64,000 bases of DNA, from NCBI GenBank assembly GCA_002307065.1, contig DBTN01000018.1:49389-113388 (forward strand), given 5' to 3'. Source of the stretch: Akkermansiaceae bacterium UBA1315. Its GTDB lineage: Bacteria > Verrucomicrobiota > Verrucomicrobiia > Verrucomicrobiales > Akkermansiaceae. Positions 41,539 to 51,101 of this stretch are shown here, one piece after another (position 1 is the first letter of the stretch; each line of letters opens with the position of its first letter). A model generated the notes under the pieces. It was not told where the DNA came from, made no database searches, and was given only the letters and a program-made list of their open reading frames with translations. The position numbers were made by a program, and so were the translations under genes.

Positions 41539-42807
41539 ATGGCAACGGTTACAGCGACTTCCGAAATCTGGGATGTGATCATCATTGGCGGCGGCCCGGC
41601 GGGTTCGACGGCGGCGACGACTTTGGCCCAGGCCGGGCGGAAGGTGTTGGTTTTGGAAAAAGCGAAGTTTCCTCGGTTTCATATCGGTGAGTCCCTTCTG
41701 CCCTATAATCGGAAAATTTTCGACGACCTCGGCGTGTGGGACAAAGTCTCGTCCGTCGGATTTACCAAAAAACGCGCGGCTCAGTTTATCATGGGAAATG
41801 GCTCGCGCGGCAACCGGCTGAATTTTTCGAACGGATCGTTCACGAAGTATCCGGAAGCGATGCAGGTCGAACGTGCGAAGTTTGACCAGATCCTGCTCGA
41901 TCACTCGCGTGAACATGGCGCGGAAGTTCGCGAGGACAGTCTGGTGCTGGAACATCGCGTCGAAAGCGACCGGGTGGTGATCAAATACCGTTCAGGAGAT
42001 CAGGACCACGAAGTCGGTGCCAGATATATCATCGATGCCAGCGGATTATCGAATTTCACCGCCAATCGAGAATCCGTCCGCGAGTATTATCCGACGCATA
42101 AAAAAATCGCGATCTTCAGTCATTTCGAAAATGTCGATATGCCAAAAGGTGAAGAGTCCGGAGATATTCTGATCGTTCGTCGGCAAAAATCATGGTTTTG
42201 GTTGATTCCGTTAGGAGAGAATAAGGTCAGTGTCGGACTGGTGATCGATGCGGCGGATTACAAAGCACTCGGCAAGCGTCCCCAGGAGGTTTTCGACGAC
42301 GCGGTGCAAGATACCAAGGTGGTGCGGCAGCGTTTTAGTGCGGCGAACCAAGTGGAAGAACTGCACGTCATCCGGGACTTTTCCTACAAAAACGATCGGC
42401 TGGTTTCGGATCGCGTGTTGCGTGCGGGCGATGCGTCCGGTTTCATCGATCCGATGTTTTCCAGCGGGGTGCTGCTTGCCATGACAAGTGGCCAGCAAGG
42501 GGCCAAGGTGATTCATGAGGCTTTGGATTCCGGTGTTCCAGTCACCTCGGGAATGCGGCGTTACGAAAAAGATAATCGCAGGCGGATCACGATCTACTGG
42601 GAGTTTATCGAAAATTTCTACGAGCTTCATTTTGCTCAATTGTTCTTTCAGCCTTACAATCGGTTTCGCCTCGTTTGTGCGATCAATGCGGTCTTGGCTG
42701 GCTGTACGGATCTATCTTTCGCGGTTTGGTGGCGGCTCAGGATTTTCTTTTTTCTGGTTTGGCTTAATAAATATATACCGGTTGCCAAACGTATCAGAGT
42801 GAGTTGA
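41539..42807 (+). CDS. FAD-dependent monooxygenase/halogenase-like protein B
   Basis: A 422-aa flavoprotein: 'WDVIIIGGGPAGSTAATTLA' (GxGPxGS FAD site), 'AKFPRFHIGESLLPYN' (the 'FPR.HIGESLLP' box typical of PltA-like flavin halogenases and relatives), 'SWFWLIPLGENKVSVG' (WxWxIP-like, here W-F-W-L-I-P), and 'VLRAGDASGFIDPMFSSGV' (GDA motif). Halogenase activity would need the active-site Lys and Glu, which I cannot place with confidence. ATG 41539 was chosen since the N-terminus fits the family there. Divergently oriented to protein A, possibly sharing a promoter region. Confidence 0.78.
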   Translation: MATVTATSEIWDVIIIGGGPAGSTAATTLAQAGRKVLVLEKAKFPRFHIGESLLPYNRKIFDDLGVWDKVSSVGFTKKRAAQFIMGNGSRGNRLNFSNGSFTKYPEAMQVERAKFDQILLDHSREHGAEVREDSLVLEHRVESDRVVIKYRSGDQDHEVGARYIIDASGLSNFTANRESVREYYPTHKKIAIFSHFENVDMPKGEESGDILIVRRQKSWFWLIPLGENKVSVGLVIDAADYKALGKRPQEVFDDAVQDTKVVRQRFSAANQVEELHVIRDFSYKNDRLVSDRVLRAGDASGFIDPMFSSGVLLAMTSGQQGAKVIHEALDSGVPVTSGMRRYEKDNRRRITIYWEFIENFYELHFAQLFFQPYNRFRLVCAINAVLAGCTDLSFAVWWRLRIFFFLVWLNKYIPVAKRIRVS

Positions 42808-42917
42808 TAGAACATTGTTTCTGTTATCGCTTTGGTGGATAAGGTTTCAAATTTGTAACAAAGATAATCTATATTGTTATAAACATTGTTGGAACTATTG
42901 ATAGAGTTGCGTCAACT

Positions 42918-42946
42918 TTGACACTCTAAAATTATCTACGAGATAA
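42918..42946 (+). promoter_or_regulatory. possible promoter of the secreted-protein operon
   Basis: TTGACA at 42918-42923 followed by a 17-bp spacer and AGATAA at 42941-42946, in a clearly AT-rich stretch before the operon starting at 43067. The -10 match is weak, so this is a tentative call. Confidence 0.3.
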
Positions 42947-43066
42947 GTGGAAAAATTACGGTGAATTCGAAACGTCACGAATTCATGAGCCCTGTTGGTT
43001 CCGATTCGGAAACGTTGCCCACTCGAACTGTCGCATGGGCTGCGTGCGTTTCGAACGATCACCACC

Positions 43067-44110
43067 ATGAAAACCACCTTCCACCAGGCCCTGTTTGCAG
43101 CGGTCTTCATCCCCGGGGTGGCGCATGCCGATGCGCCAGCCATCAGCAGTGAGCCCTTAGGCTACACCACCACCAAACTTTACGGCAGTCATACCAATGG
43201 AAGCCGGAAGACCAATTTTGTTTCTCCGAATTTGGTCAATCCCGCCTCTTGGTATGGTGCCGTCGAATCGATCGATGGAGATCGCTTGGTCCTCACAGGT
43301 GCATCATTGACCTCGGGTGCGTTTAATGCGCCATCTCTTTCTCCGAAACGTTACGCGTATTATATCAATACCAATGACGGATATTGGGCGCACATCGTTA
43401 GCAATGATCAGAACTCACTAACGCTGCCAGCCGGTTTTGCCGCGAATTTTTCCGTCGGAGAGGCCGTATTGATTCGTCGTCATTTGACGATTGCTGACTA
43501 TTTGGGAAACAACGAAGTGGGCTTGAGAGCAAATGACTCGGGTGTCTTTAGTCTCGCCGACAAAATCAGCATTATCGACCAAGAGAATAATGGGACGAAT
43601 ATCATTATCCCGAGCAGCGCTTTGGGTGGCAAGTGGTTGACAGATACCTTTGAGGACGGGGCGACGTTCCCAATCTATCCCGACCAAGGGATACAGATCT
43701 CGCGCTCGCTGCCTGGGGATCTTGTCCTGGAAACCGTTGGCGAAGTGGATTCGAAAAGTCGCCAGATTCAGATCACGACCGGTACTAACTTGCGGCCCTT
43801 GGTTCTACCCGTCGAAACGAAACTTTCCGAGCTTGGCTTGTATACCGGTGACCCAGCGACCGGACTGGTAGCGAGTGAGAACGGGATTGTGAGCCAATCG
43901 GATAATGTCCGCGTCACGGTCAACGGTGTCACCAGCACCTATTTCTATTCGAGCAGTGATCTCGGTTCGGGCCCTGGTTGGTATGATACCAGTTTTCAGT
44001 ATGCCGGAGACCAGATCCTTCCGGTCGGCGCTGCGCTGATCATCAAACGCAGCAATCCCGTGAATAGCTCCCCCTTTGTTTGGAAAAGCCCGGCACCGGG
44101 CATTCAGTAA
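43067..44110 (+). CDS. secreted beta-rich protein, TIGR02597-like
   Basis: A 347-aa exported protein with signal peptide (about 1-19, 'AAVFIPGVAHA'). The mature part is Ser/Thr/Asn-rich with repeated 'LGYTTTKLYGSHTNGSRKTN', 'NFVSPNLVNPASWYGAVESI' and 'YYINTNDGYWAHIVSNDQNS' segments and 'LADYLGNNEVGL'-like 'IADYLGNNEVGLRANDSGVF'. It resembles the TIGR02597 family, conserved hypothetical proteins of Verrucomicrobia, by the 'NLVNPASW.G.V.S......' pattern; that assignment is from memory. First gene of an operon with the PEP-CTERM and metallophosphoesterase genes; function unknown. ATG 43067 begins a proper signal; a longer frame to 42995 does not. Confidence 0.65.
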   Translation: MKTTFHQALFAAVFIPGVAHADAPAISSEPLGYTTTKLYGSHTNGSRKTNFVSPNLVNPASWYGAVESIDGDRLVLTGASLTSGAFNAPSLSPKRYAYYINTNDGYWAHIVSNDQNSLTLPAGFAANFSVGEAVLIRRHLTIADYLGNNEVGLRANDSGVFSLADKISIIDQENNGTNIIIPSSALGGKWLTDTFEDGATFPIYPDQGIQISRSLPGDLVLETVGEVDSKSRQIQITTGTNLRPLVLPVETKLSELGLYTGDPATGLVASENGIVSQSDNVRVTVNGVTSTYFYSSSDLGSGPGWYDTSFQYAGDQILPVGAALIIKRSNPVNSSPFVWKSPAPGIQ

Positions 44111-44133
44111 TATGATCTAATCTTGATACCCTT

Positions 44134-44721
44134 ATGAAACTTCTGTTTTTCGCACTATTCGGTGCATTCTGTTTGAACTTTGCGTCCGCCACGACGGTCA
44201 TCGCCGATGGCGGACTGATTGGTTATCAATTTGGTTTTACGACTGCCACAGGAGGCGATCTGACGCTATTCACTGGCACGGGGGAATCTTCTGCGACGAT
44301 CGCGGTTGGAACGATTGAAGATGATGTCTTCAGTGTGTTTGCTCCATCGGATGTGACCCCGCCGACGTTTGGCGACAGCGGTCTGTTAGTGGGGAGATGG
44401 AGCGGCTCTGCGGGCGACAACAGCTCGGATGCAGACGCTTTTAACAATCTCCAGATTTGGTTCAGCGTGACCACGACCATTGGAGGACAGACTTACACCG
44501 GATATTTTGCCGATCTCGGCGTGCTTTTCCCAGTCAATGATGGGGGATTCGCGGACGATGCGGCGGTGCTTTCGAATGATCTTGATGCGGTCTCGCCGCT
44601 TTCCACCGGGACTTGGGTGATTGATTCGGTGAATCAACAGGTGCGCCTCGTGATTCCGGAACCTTCGGCCGCACTGATGGGCGCATTTGGTTTGTTGGGT
44701 CTGCTTCGCCGTAAACGCTGA
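44134..44721 (+). CDS. PEP-CTERM sorting-domain secreted protein
   Basis: A 195-aa exported protein: signal peptide (about 1-19, 'FGAFCLNFASA') and a C-terminal PEP-CTERM tail 'IPEPSAALMGAFGLLGLLRR' followed by KR at the end (Pro-Glu-Pro, hydrophobic helix, Arg cluster). Such proteins are sorted by an exosortase (EpsH/XrtA type), not seen here. The body is beta-rich with a 'GGDLTLFTGTGESSATIAVG' stretch. Lies 23 bp after the TIGR02597-like gene and 38 bp before the large metallophosphoesterase gene; likely an exopolysaccharide or surface-related protein. Confidence 0.9.
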   Translation: MKLLFFALFGAFCLNFASATTVIADGGLIGYQFGFTTATGGDLTLFTGTGESSATIAVGTIEDDVFSVFAPSDVTPPTFGDSGLLVGRWSGSAGDNSSDADAFNNLQIWFSVTTTIGGQTYTGYFADLGVLFPVNDGGFADDAAVLSNDLDAVSPLSTGTWVIDSVNQQVRLVIPEPSAALMGAFGLLGLLRRKR

Positions 44722-44759
44722 GCATCGATCTTTATTCATCTCTTTTTCGACTGAAACTC

Positions 44760-47700
44760 ATGAAACATTTTCTATTTCCTTTAACCTTTCCCGCTGTGTT
44801 TTTCTCGGCGGTATTTACCGCCGGAGCGGAGCCGGTTTTGTTCGGGCAGATCCATGTCATTCAAAATGGTACGGGTGCCACGGCAGATGATATCACCCTG
44901 AGTAAAGGCCCAGGTAGCTCGACCGGATGGGATTTTCGTCCTTCGTTTCGCGGAAGTTATAGTATGACTTTCGGGAGGCCGGAAGACGTTGCGACGGGTG
45001 ATGTGGCGATGGGCGTGCCGATCACCGCCATCTCGCAGCACAGTACGGATCATCCTGTCGATAACGGCGCGGTTTCCGCTTACGAGGGGATTTCCTTCGC
45101 GACCAGTTCGATCATGACGGAAAATACCACTGCCGCACCGAAGCAGTATCGCATCCTCACGCATCGTGCCTCAAACGGCGCCAGTGCTTCGACCACGCGG
45201 GTGAATATCAATTCGGCGTTTGCTTACTTTCCTTACGAGGACTGGTTGGCCGGCCGAGTTTCCAACAGCAATCGCACGAACGGTGGCGCTAACAATTATT
45301 TTGTCGGTAACTCCAATATCACCCTGGCGGGTGGTGAGAATTTGGGGAAATTCACCGATCTTACAGGCGGTCTTTCGACGCTGGATCTGACGCAGGTCGA
45401 TGGTCACTCTTCGACTGGCGTGCTGCTGGTGAATCACGCGAAAGATGAGGGGAACTTTGCCCTTTCTCGCGCGAATGACGACGGAACCTTCACGATCATC
45501 AATCACGACAATGGTGCTGATGCCTCGACCTACGAACGCGATCCGGTTGCATTTGCTTTTGTGCCATTGAATAAAGTGGGTGCCGATACCTTGGTCGCGG
45601 CGGGTCGAATCAATGGCAATGGAACGGTCGATGCCGGTGCGGGAAATTTCGTCTCGACCAAAGGCAGCGGCGGCGAGTGGTTGTTAAAAATTCCGGGTTT
45701 CACGGATTCGACTGGTGTCTTGGTAATCAGTCCCGAAGGGGGTGAGGATACCAACGTTGATAACATCATTGCCTATCAATGGAGTGAGGCTGATCAAGGA
45801 TGGATCATTCAAAGCCGTGATTTGAATGGTGGCACGGCGTCTCCTCCGGGTTTGCAGAATCTTGCGGCCGAAGTGGGCGTTTATAGCTTTGCGTTTTTCT
45901 CGACGGCGGGGGCGGGGAATTTGCCTCCTGACGTCACGACGACCGGTCCCGAGTCCGGATCGACGCACCCAGCAGGTTCTCCTTTGGTGATCGATTTGAG
46001 TGCAACTGACGCGGATGGATCGATCGCGAAAATTGAAGTTTACGAAGGTCCGGACATGGTGGGTGAACTGACGACGGCTCCGTTTTCTTCCTGGACGCTT
46101 CCTTCGCCACGGCTTGGAAAACAAAGATATACCTTCAAGGCGATCGACAATCTTGGCTCGACACGCACTTCCGCGCCTTTCGAGGTCACGGTCGTTCCGG
46201 CGGCTGGCTCTGGCTCGCTGTTCTTTGATGGGACGGATGATTATGTGACGTTTGGTGATGCCCCGGAGTTGAAACTCAAAACCTTCACTCTGGAATGTTG
46301 GTTTCGCCGAGAAGGTCCGGGAGTCGAGGCTTCCACCGGTTCGGGCGGTGTATCTGCATTGCCACTGATCTCAAAGGGACGGGGTGAAAATGATAGTCGA
46401 ACGTATAACTGTAACTACTTTCTTGGTCTGAGAGATGATGGGATTTTGGTCGCGGATTTCGAAGATTACGACACCGGTTTGAATCATCCAGTGATTGGAA
46501 AAACCGCAGTGGAGATTGGAGAATGGAATCATGCCGCTGTGACCTTTGATGGGACGGAATGGAGGCTTTACCTCAACGGGGAGCTTGAAGTGGTGACAAA
46601 CGCAGGTGGAGAAATCCCAGAGTGGGTCAGCATTCAACACGCGGCATTGGGCGCGGCTCTGAATTCGTCGGGAACTCCAGCGGGTGCCTTTTGCGGTTAC
46701 CTGGACGAAGTTCGTATCTGGGATTATGCTCGCAGTGGAGAGGAAATCGCCGCTGCAATGGGTTACGAAATCTTATCCGGCGGCGGATTGGCTGCCCGTT
46801 ATGGATTTGATCAGTCGTCTGGAAATTCACTGACGGGAACGAGCGGCCCTATGGGAAATTTGACGAATGGTCCGCTTTGGACTCCAGCTTACGATGGGGT
46901 TGTACCATCTACGAATTTGTTACCAGTGGTTGCTCTGAACAACACCGCAGGCGATCATCGCCTGGATACGGCACTGGTTCTCCAAGCGTCCGCGAGTGAT
47001 GATGGTCAAATTGATCGGGTCGAATTTTACGCTGACGGCACGAAGATCGGCACGGCCGATTCCGCGCCGTATCAATTCGTTTGGAACGAAGTGAAAATCG
47101 GTACCTATCAGGTCACGGCACGTGCCTTTGACGATCTGGGTGCCAGCGCCTCTTCGGTTCCAGTAGAGATTCGTGTTCTGCCGGAAGTGGGTGACGACGG
47201 TTTGTATTTTGACGGTGTGGACGATTACGTCACCTTCGGAAACAATTCCGCACTTGGGTTGAAGACGTTCACGCTGGAAACTTGGTTCCGCAAAGAAGCC
47301 GGTGGCGTAACGGTGAGTTCTGGCAGCGGTGGCGTTTCAGTGATTCCACTGATTTCCCACGGTCGTGGAGAAAATGACGACGATACGTTGAATTGCAACT
47401 ACCTGTTCGGAATTCGCGATAGTGACGGGGTGTTGGCTGCGGATTTCGAAGAAGGTCCTGACGGAAGCTCACCGGGTTTGAACCATCCGGTCGCCGGGGT
47501 GACGCCAGTGACCGAAGGGGTTTGGAATCACGCCGCGATCAGTTACGACGGGACGACTTGGAGATTGTATCTCAATGGAAATCTCGAAACCGAACTCGAA
47601 GTCGGTCAGGAAACCGCATGGAATACGATTCAGCATGCGGCGCTTGGATCCGCGCTGGATTCGACCGGTGCTCCTCAAGGTTTCCTTCATGGGATGTTGG

Positions 47701-50132
47701 ATGAAACGCGAATTTGGAACTACGCGCGCAGTATTTCCGAGATTCGTTCAACGATGAACAGTGAGGTCCTTACGTCCGAGGGTCTGCTCGCCCGCTACGG
47801 GATGTCTGAAGGTTCCGGCGAGGTGCTTGCCAGTTCCACGGGATCGAACGATGGCACCCTCATCGGTGGTGTCCTTTACACGACCGGAGCACCTTTGACC
47901 GGAGATGTTCCTCCGGATATTATTCCGTCATCGCCACTGGATGATAGCACAGGCCAGCCGTTGACGGTGGATTTGAAGGCGCTTGTCACGGATCCGGATT
48001 CTCCCAATCTCACCGTGAAATACTTCAGCCGAAGCGCCGGGAAGGTGCATGCAGGCGAGGATTTCACCGTCGTCGCGCTGCCTGATACCCAATATTATTC
48101 TGCGGAATCCAACGGCGCGAATGCGACCTGGTTTTCGGCGCAGACCGATTGGGTGGTCAGTGAAATGGATGCGAGAAATATCAAGTTCGCCATGCATTTG
48201 GGCGACATCACCGATCAGGGCGCGCTCGACTGGCAATGGGCGAACGCAACCAACGCGCTGTATCGTTTCGAAAATCGCAATACCACTCTTTTGACCGATG
48301 GAGTTCCCTACTCCGTCGCAGTCGGAAACCACGACCAAACACCAAATGGGAACCCTGATGGGTCGACCGAGTTGTTCAATACCTACTTCGGCGTTCATCC
48401 GGAGACCGGTAGCAACCACTTTGCAGGGAAAGCTTATTATGGCGGAACTCAGAGGGTGGACAGCGCGGACAACAACTACACCTTGTTCAGCGGTGGTGGT
48501 CTCGATTTCATCGTGATCAGCCTTGAATACGATACCTCACCCGATCCGGAAGATATGGCGTGGGCTGACGCGTTGTTAAAAGCGTATCCGAAACGTCGTG
48601 CGATCATCATCACTCACCACATGGTCAATACCGGTATTCCGGCAACCTTTAGCGCGATGGGGCAAGGTCTTTATGATGCGCTGAAAAATAATCCAAACCT
48701 CATGCTGATGTATGGCGGTCATATTCACGGTGAGGGACGGCGTTCCGATACGTTCGAAGGTCGTACCGTTCATTCGTTGCTTGCCGATTATCAAAGTGAA
48801 GTTGGGGGTAATGGTTGGCTGCGGTTGATGAAGTTCTCGCCAAAGAACAACCGGATGGATGTATCGACGTATTCGCCGACGCTCAATGAATGGAAGACCG
48901 GTGATAATAGTGAGTTCTCGTTGGAATTGGATCTGCAATCTCAATGGGAGGAATTTGCCGAGCTTGCGACCGTCCAGGTGACAGCCGGAACGGAGGCGAC
49001 TGCAACATTGACGAACCTCGAAGCCGGAACCACTTACGAATGGTATGCCACCGTGTCCGATGGGAAAACGACATTCAAGACACCGATCCAAAGTTTCACG
49101 ACCGAGGATGATAATTTCGCTCCGCAGGTTGAACTGACGCGGCCGTTTAACGGTAGTTTCCGAACGACTCCTGCAAGCGTGACTTTGGAAGCCGCTGCGT
49201 CAGACGACCACGCGGTGACGAAGGTTCAGTTTTTCAACGGAACGGAAATGATTGGTGAAGTGCTCGAAGCGCCCTACCAATTCCAGTGGGAAAACATTCC
49301 GGTTGGGAGTTATACTTTGTTCGCGAAAGCATTTGATGAAGAAGGTTTGGAAACGCTGTCGCAACCGGTTGCGTTCTCGGTGGAATCGGCCAAACCGGTT
49401 GTGACGGTCGCCGCCAGCGATGCCCTCGGCGGTGAGTTCGGAGATGACCAAACATTGGAATTCACCCTCAGCAGAACCGGCGATGTCAGCCAGCCACTGA
49501 CGGTTGCTTATCTCTTGGGAGGGACTGCGACCGCCGGTTCGGATTACAGTGGAAATGGTTCTTCAGTCACCTTCCCCATCGGCGAATCGGTGGTGAGCGT
49601 CACCTTGACGGTTCTCGCGGACGATTTGAACGAGGGCAATGAAACCGTGGAACTCAGCACGTCCACGACCGATGATTATGATGTTGCAAGTCCTTCAGCC
49701 GCCACGGCGCTGATCTCTGACAAACCTTCGCAAGCATGGGCGTTCGCCAACCTTTCGCAAAGTTCGAAGGGTGGGCCGAGCGAGGATGCTGACAGCGATG
49801 GTCGTCCAAACTTGCTGGAGTATTTCATGAAATCCGGACCGGTTGAAGAGACGGATCGTGGGGTATTTGAGATCGAAAATGGAGAAAGCGATTCGTTGGT
49901 CGAAGTCAGGTATCAGCGTGCGAAAAATGTCACCGACGTAACGGGCGGCTTGGAATGGTCGTCGGATCTGAAAACGTGGCACGAAAGCGGCGATGATAAC
50001 GGATCAACCACCGTGACCATTACTGAAACCATCTCCTCCTCCACGACGGATCTGGATTTGGTGACCGCTCAGATCAAAGTGACCGACGGTCAAGCGCCTG
50101 AGCGGATCTTCGTTCGCATCACCGTTCGATAG
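44760..50132 (+). CDS. 1790-aa secreted metallophosphoesterase with LamG, Ig-like and Calx-beta domains
   Basis: A very large exported protein: signal peptide (about 1-22), N-terminal domain of unknown type (25-380), Ig-like Big_7 (about 385-480), LamG/concanavalin-like (about 483-680, 'LFFDGTDDYVTFGD'), second Ig-like, second LamG (about 813-1014, 'LYFDGVDDYVTFGN'), metallophosphoesterase (about 1100-1330), Big_7 (about 1450-1550), Calx-beta (about 1553-1650) and an Asp-rich tail ('DADSDGRPNLLEYF'). The phosphoesterase has 'VVALPDTQYY', 'HLGDITDQG' (GD..D), 'AVGNHDQT' (GNHD), 'IIITHHMV' and 'YGGHIHGEG' (GHIH), so the metal site is complete. It probably hydrolyses phosphoesters outside the cell. 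The two LamG units are about 50% similar, pointing to duplication. Confidence 0.9.
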   Translation: MKHFLFPLTFPAVFFSAVFTAGAEPVLFGQIHVIQNGTGATADDITLSKGPGSSTGWDFRPSFRGSYSMTFGRPEDVATGDVAMGVPITAISQHSTDHPVDNGAVSAYEGISFATSSIMTENTTAAPKQYRILTHRASNGASASTTRVNINSAFAYFPYEDWLAGRVSNSNRTNGGANNYFVGNSNITLAGGENLGKFTDLTGGLSTLDLTQVDGHSSTGVLLVNHAKDEGNFALSRANDDGTFTIINHDNGADASTYERDPVAFAFVPLNKVGADTLVAAGRINGNGTVDAGAGNFVSTKGSGGEWLLKIPGFTDSTGVLVISPEGGEDTNVDNIIAYQWSEADQGWIIQSRDLNGGTASPPGLQNLAAEVGVYSFAFFSTAGAGNLPPDVTTTGPESGSTHPAGSPLVIDLSATDADGSIAKIEVYEGPDMVGELTTAPFSSWTLPSPRLGKQRYTFKAIDNLGSTRTSAPFEVTVVPAAGSGSLFFDGTDDYVTFGDAPELKLKTFTLECWFRREGPGVEASTGSGGVSALPLISKGRGENDSRTYNCNYFLGLRDDGILVADFEDYDTGLNHPVIGKTAVEIGEWNHAAVTFDGTEWRLYLNGELEVVTNAGGEIPEWVSIQHAALGAALNSSGTPAGAFCGYLDEVRIWDYARSGEEIAAAMGYEILSGGGLAARYGFDQSSGNSLTGTSGPMGNLTNGPLWTPAYDGVVPSTNLLPVVALNNTAGDHRLDTALVLQASASDDGQIDRVEFYADGTKIGTADSAPYQFVWNEVKIGTYQVTARAFDDLGASASSVPVEIRVLPEVGDDGLYFDGVDDYVTFGNNSALGLKTFTLETWFRKEAGGVTVSSGSGGVSVIPLISHGRGENDDDTLNCNYLFGIRDSDGVLAADFEEGPDGSSPGLNHPVAGVTPVTEGVWNHAAISYDGTTWRLYLNGNLETELEVGQETAWNTIQHAALGSALDSTGAPQGFLHGMLDETRIWNYARSISEIRSTMNSEVLTSEGLLARYGMSEGSGEVLASSTGSNDGTLIGGVLYTTGAPLTGDVPPDIIPSSPLDDSTGQPLTVDLKALVTDPDSPNLTVKYFSRSAGKVHAGEDFTVVALPDTQYYSAESNGANATWFSAQTDWVVSEMDARNIKFAMHLGDITDQGALDWQWANATNALYRFENRNTTLLTDGVPYSVAVGNHDQTPNGNPDGSTELFNTYFGVHPETGSNHFAGKAYYGGTQRVDSADNNYTLFSGGGLDFIVISLEYDTSPDPEDMAWADALLKAYPKRRAIIITHHMVNTGIPATFSAMGQGLYDALKNNPNLMLMYGGHIHGEGRRSDTFEGRTVHSLLADYQSEVGGNGWLRLMKFSPKNNRMDVSTYSPTLNEWKTGDNSEFSLELDLQSQWEEFAELATVQVTAGTEATATLTNLEAGTTYEWYATVSDGKTTFKTPIQSFTTEDDNFAPQVELTRPFNGSFRTTPASVTLEAAASDDHAVTKVQFFNGTEMIGEVLEAPYQFQWENIPVGSYTLFAKAFDEEGLETLSQPVAFSVESAKPVVTVAASDALGGEFGDDQTLEFTLSRTGDVSQPLTVAYLLGGTATAGSDYSGNGSSVTFPIGESVVSVTLTVLADDLNEGNETVELSTSTTDDYDVASPSAATALISDKPSQAWAFANLSQSSKGGPSEDADSDGRPNLLEYFMKSGPVEETDRGVFEIENGESDSLVEVRYQRAKNVTDVTGGLEWSSDLKTWHESGDDNGSTTVTITETISSSTTDLDLVTAQIKVTDGQAPERIFVRITVR

Positions 50133-50133
50133 G

Positions 50134-50976
50134 ATGAAAATCGTCAATTGCATTCTTACCGCCCTCGCATTGTCGGGGGCGGTTCTTCACGCCCATCCGA
50201 GTTCGGAGCATCGTTTGGAAGAGCTCGAAGAGCATCTGAAGGAAACTCCGGGAGATGTGGATTTGAGAATTTCCTACGCGACCCAGCTTCGGAAAATGAA
50301 GCGTTACGATGAAGCGGAAAGGGCTTTGTTAACCGTGGAGACACTCTCTCCGGGTCATCAAGCGGCGGAGTTGGAACGCGCTCAAATTGCTTATTATCGG
50401 AATGATGATGTGAAAGTCGCGGAGTCGCTGGCGATCGCCCTGACCCATGCCCATCCAAGATATGCGAAAGCGTGGGAGTTTCTCGCGCAGCTCCAACGGA
50501 AGGCGGAAAAAACGGATGAAGCGATTGACAGCTATCGGCGGTATATCGCGTTGACCGATCAGTATCGAGCGGGAGATTTCACGGATCTTGCCAGTTTGCT
50601 CGTGAAGCGAAAGGGTGAAAATGATCGGGAAGAAGCGGTGCAGGTGTTAGATCAAGGCATTGAAAAAGTCGGCGATCTGACCGGTTTGCATCTCATGGCG
50701 GTGGATGTTGAGATTTCCTTGAAGCGGTATGAGGCCGCGGCGCGGCGTTTCGATCGGCTCGCGGCTCGGTTCCGTCCACGTCCGGATTGGGCGAAACGGA
50801 AAGGAGATATCTACATGATGGCGGAAAGATATCAGGATGCTTCGAATGCCTATGATTCCGCGATTGCGATCATTCGATCCATGCCCAAAGAGCGGCAAGA
50901 AGGGCAGGAAGTAAAAGCGTTTGTCGCGACGTTGACCGAGGCCAAACAAGCGGCTGCGGCGAAAAAGACTCCGTGA
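50134..50976 (+). CDS. secreted TPR protein of the metallophosphoesterase operon
   Basis: A 280-aa exported protein: signal peptide (about 1-20, 'LALSGAVLHAHP') followed by about six TPRs ('HLKETPGDVDLRISYATQLR', 'KMKRYDEAERALLTVETLSP', 'EKTDEAIDSYRRYIALTDQY', 'MAERYQDASNAYDSAIAIIR'). It begins 1 bp after the 1790-aa gene, so the two are surely co-transcribed. A periplasmic scaffold or chaperone for the surface protein is likely. It ends just before the convergent peroxiredoxin gene with a strong terminator. Confidence 0.88.
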   Translation: MKIVNCILTALALSGAVLHAHPSSEHRLEELEEHLKETPGDVDLRISYATQLRKMKRYDEAERALLTVETLSPGHQAAELERAQIAYYRNDDVKVAESLAIALTHAHPRYAKAWEFLAQLQRKAEKTDEAIDSYRRYIALTDQYRAGDFTDLASLLVKRKGENDREEAVQVLDQGIEKVGDLTGLHLMAVDVEISLKRYEAAARRFDRLAARFRPRPDWAKRKGDIYMMAERYQDASNAYDSAIAIIRSMPKERQEGQEVKAFVATLTEAKQAAAAKKTP

Positions 50977-51050
50977 TTGGTGTGATCTCCGGAGTCGTCG
51001 GCACCGTGTTCGATGGCTTCGGAGATTTTTTCAATCGCGATGAGAAGCGC

Positions 51051-51089
51051 AAAAAAAAGCCGACCGGTCTGGGACCGGTCGGCTTTTTT
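51051..51089. terminator. bidirectional terminator built from two GACCGGTC units
   Basis: A perfect 11-bp stem (GCCGACCGGTC / GACCGGTCGGC) with a 3-nt loop and A-/T-runs on either side, between the TPR gene and the convergent peroxiredoxin gene. Both arms contain the ACCGGT palindrome. Confidence 0.95.
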
Positions 51090-51101
51090 GATGAGGAAAA
51101 A

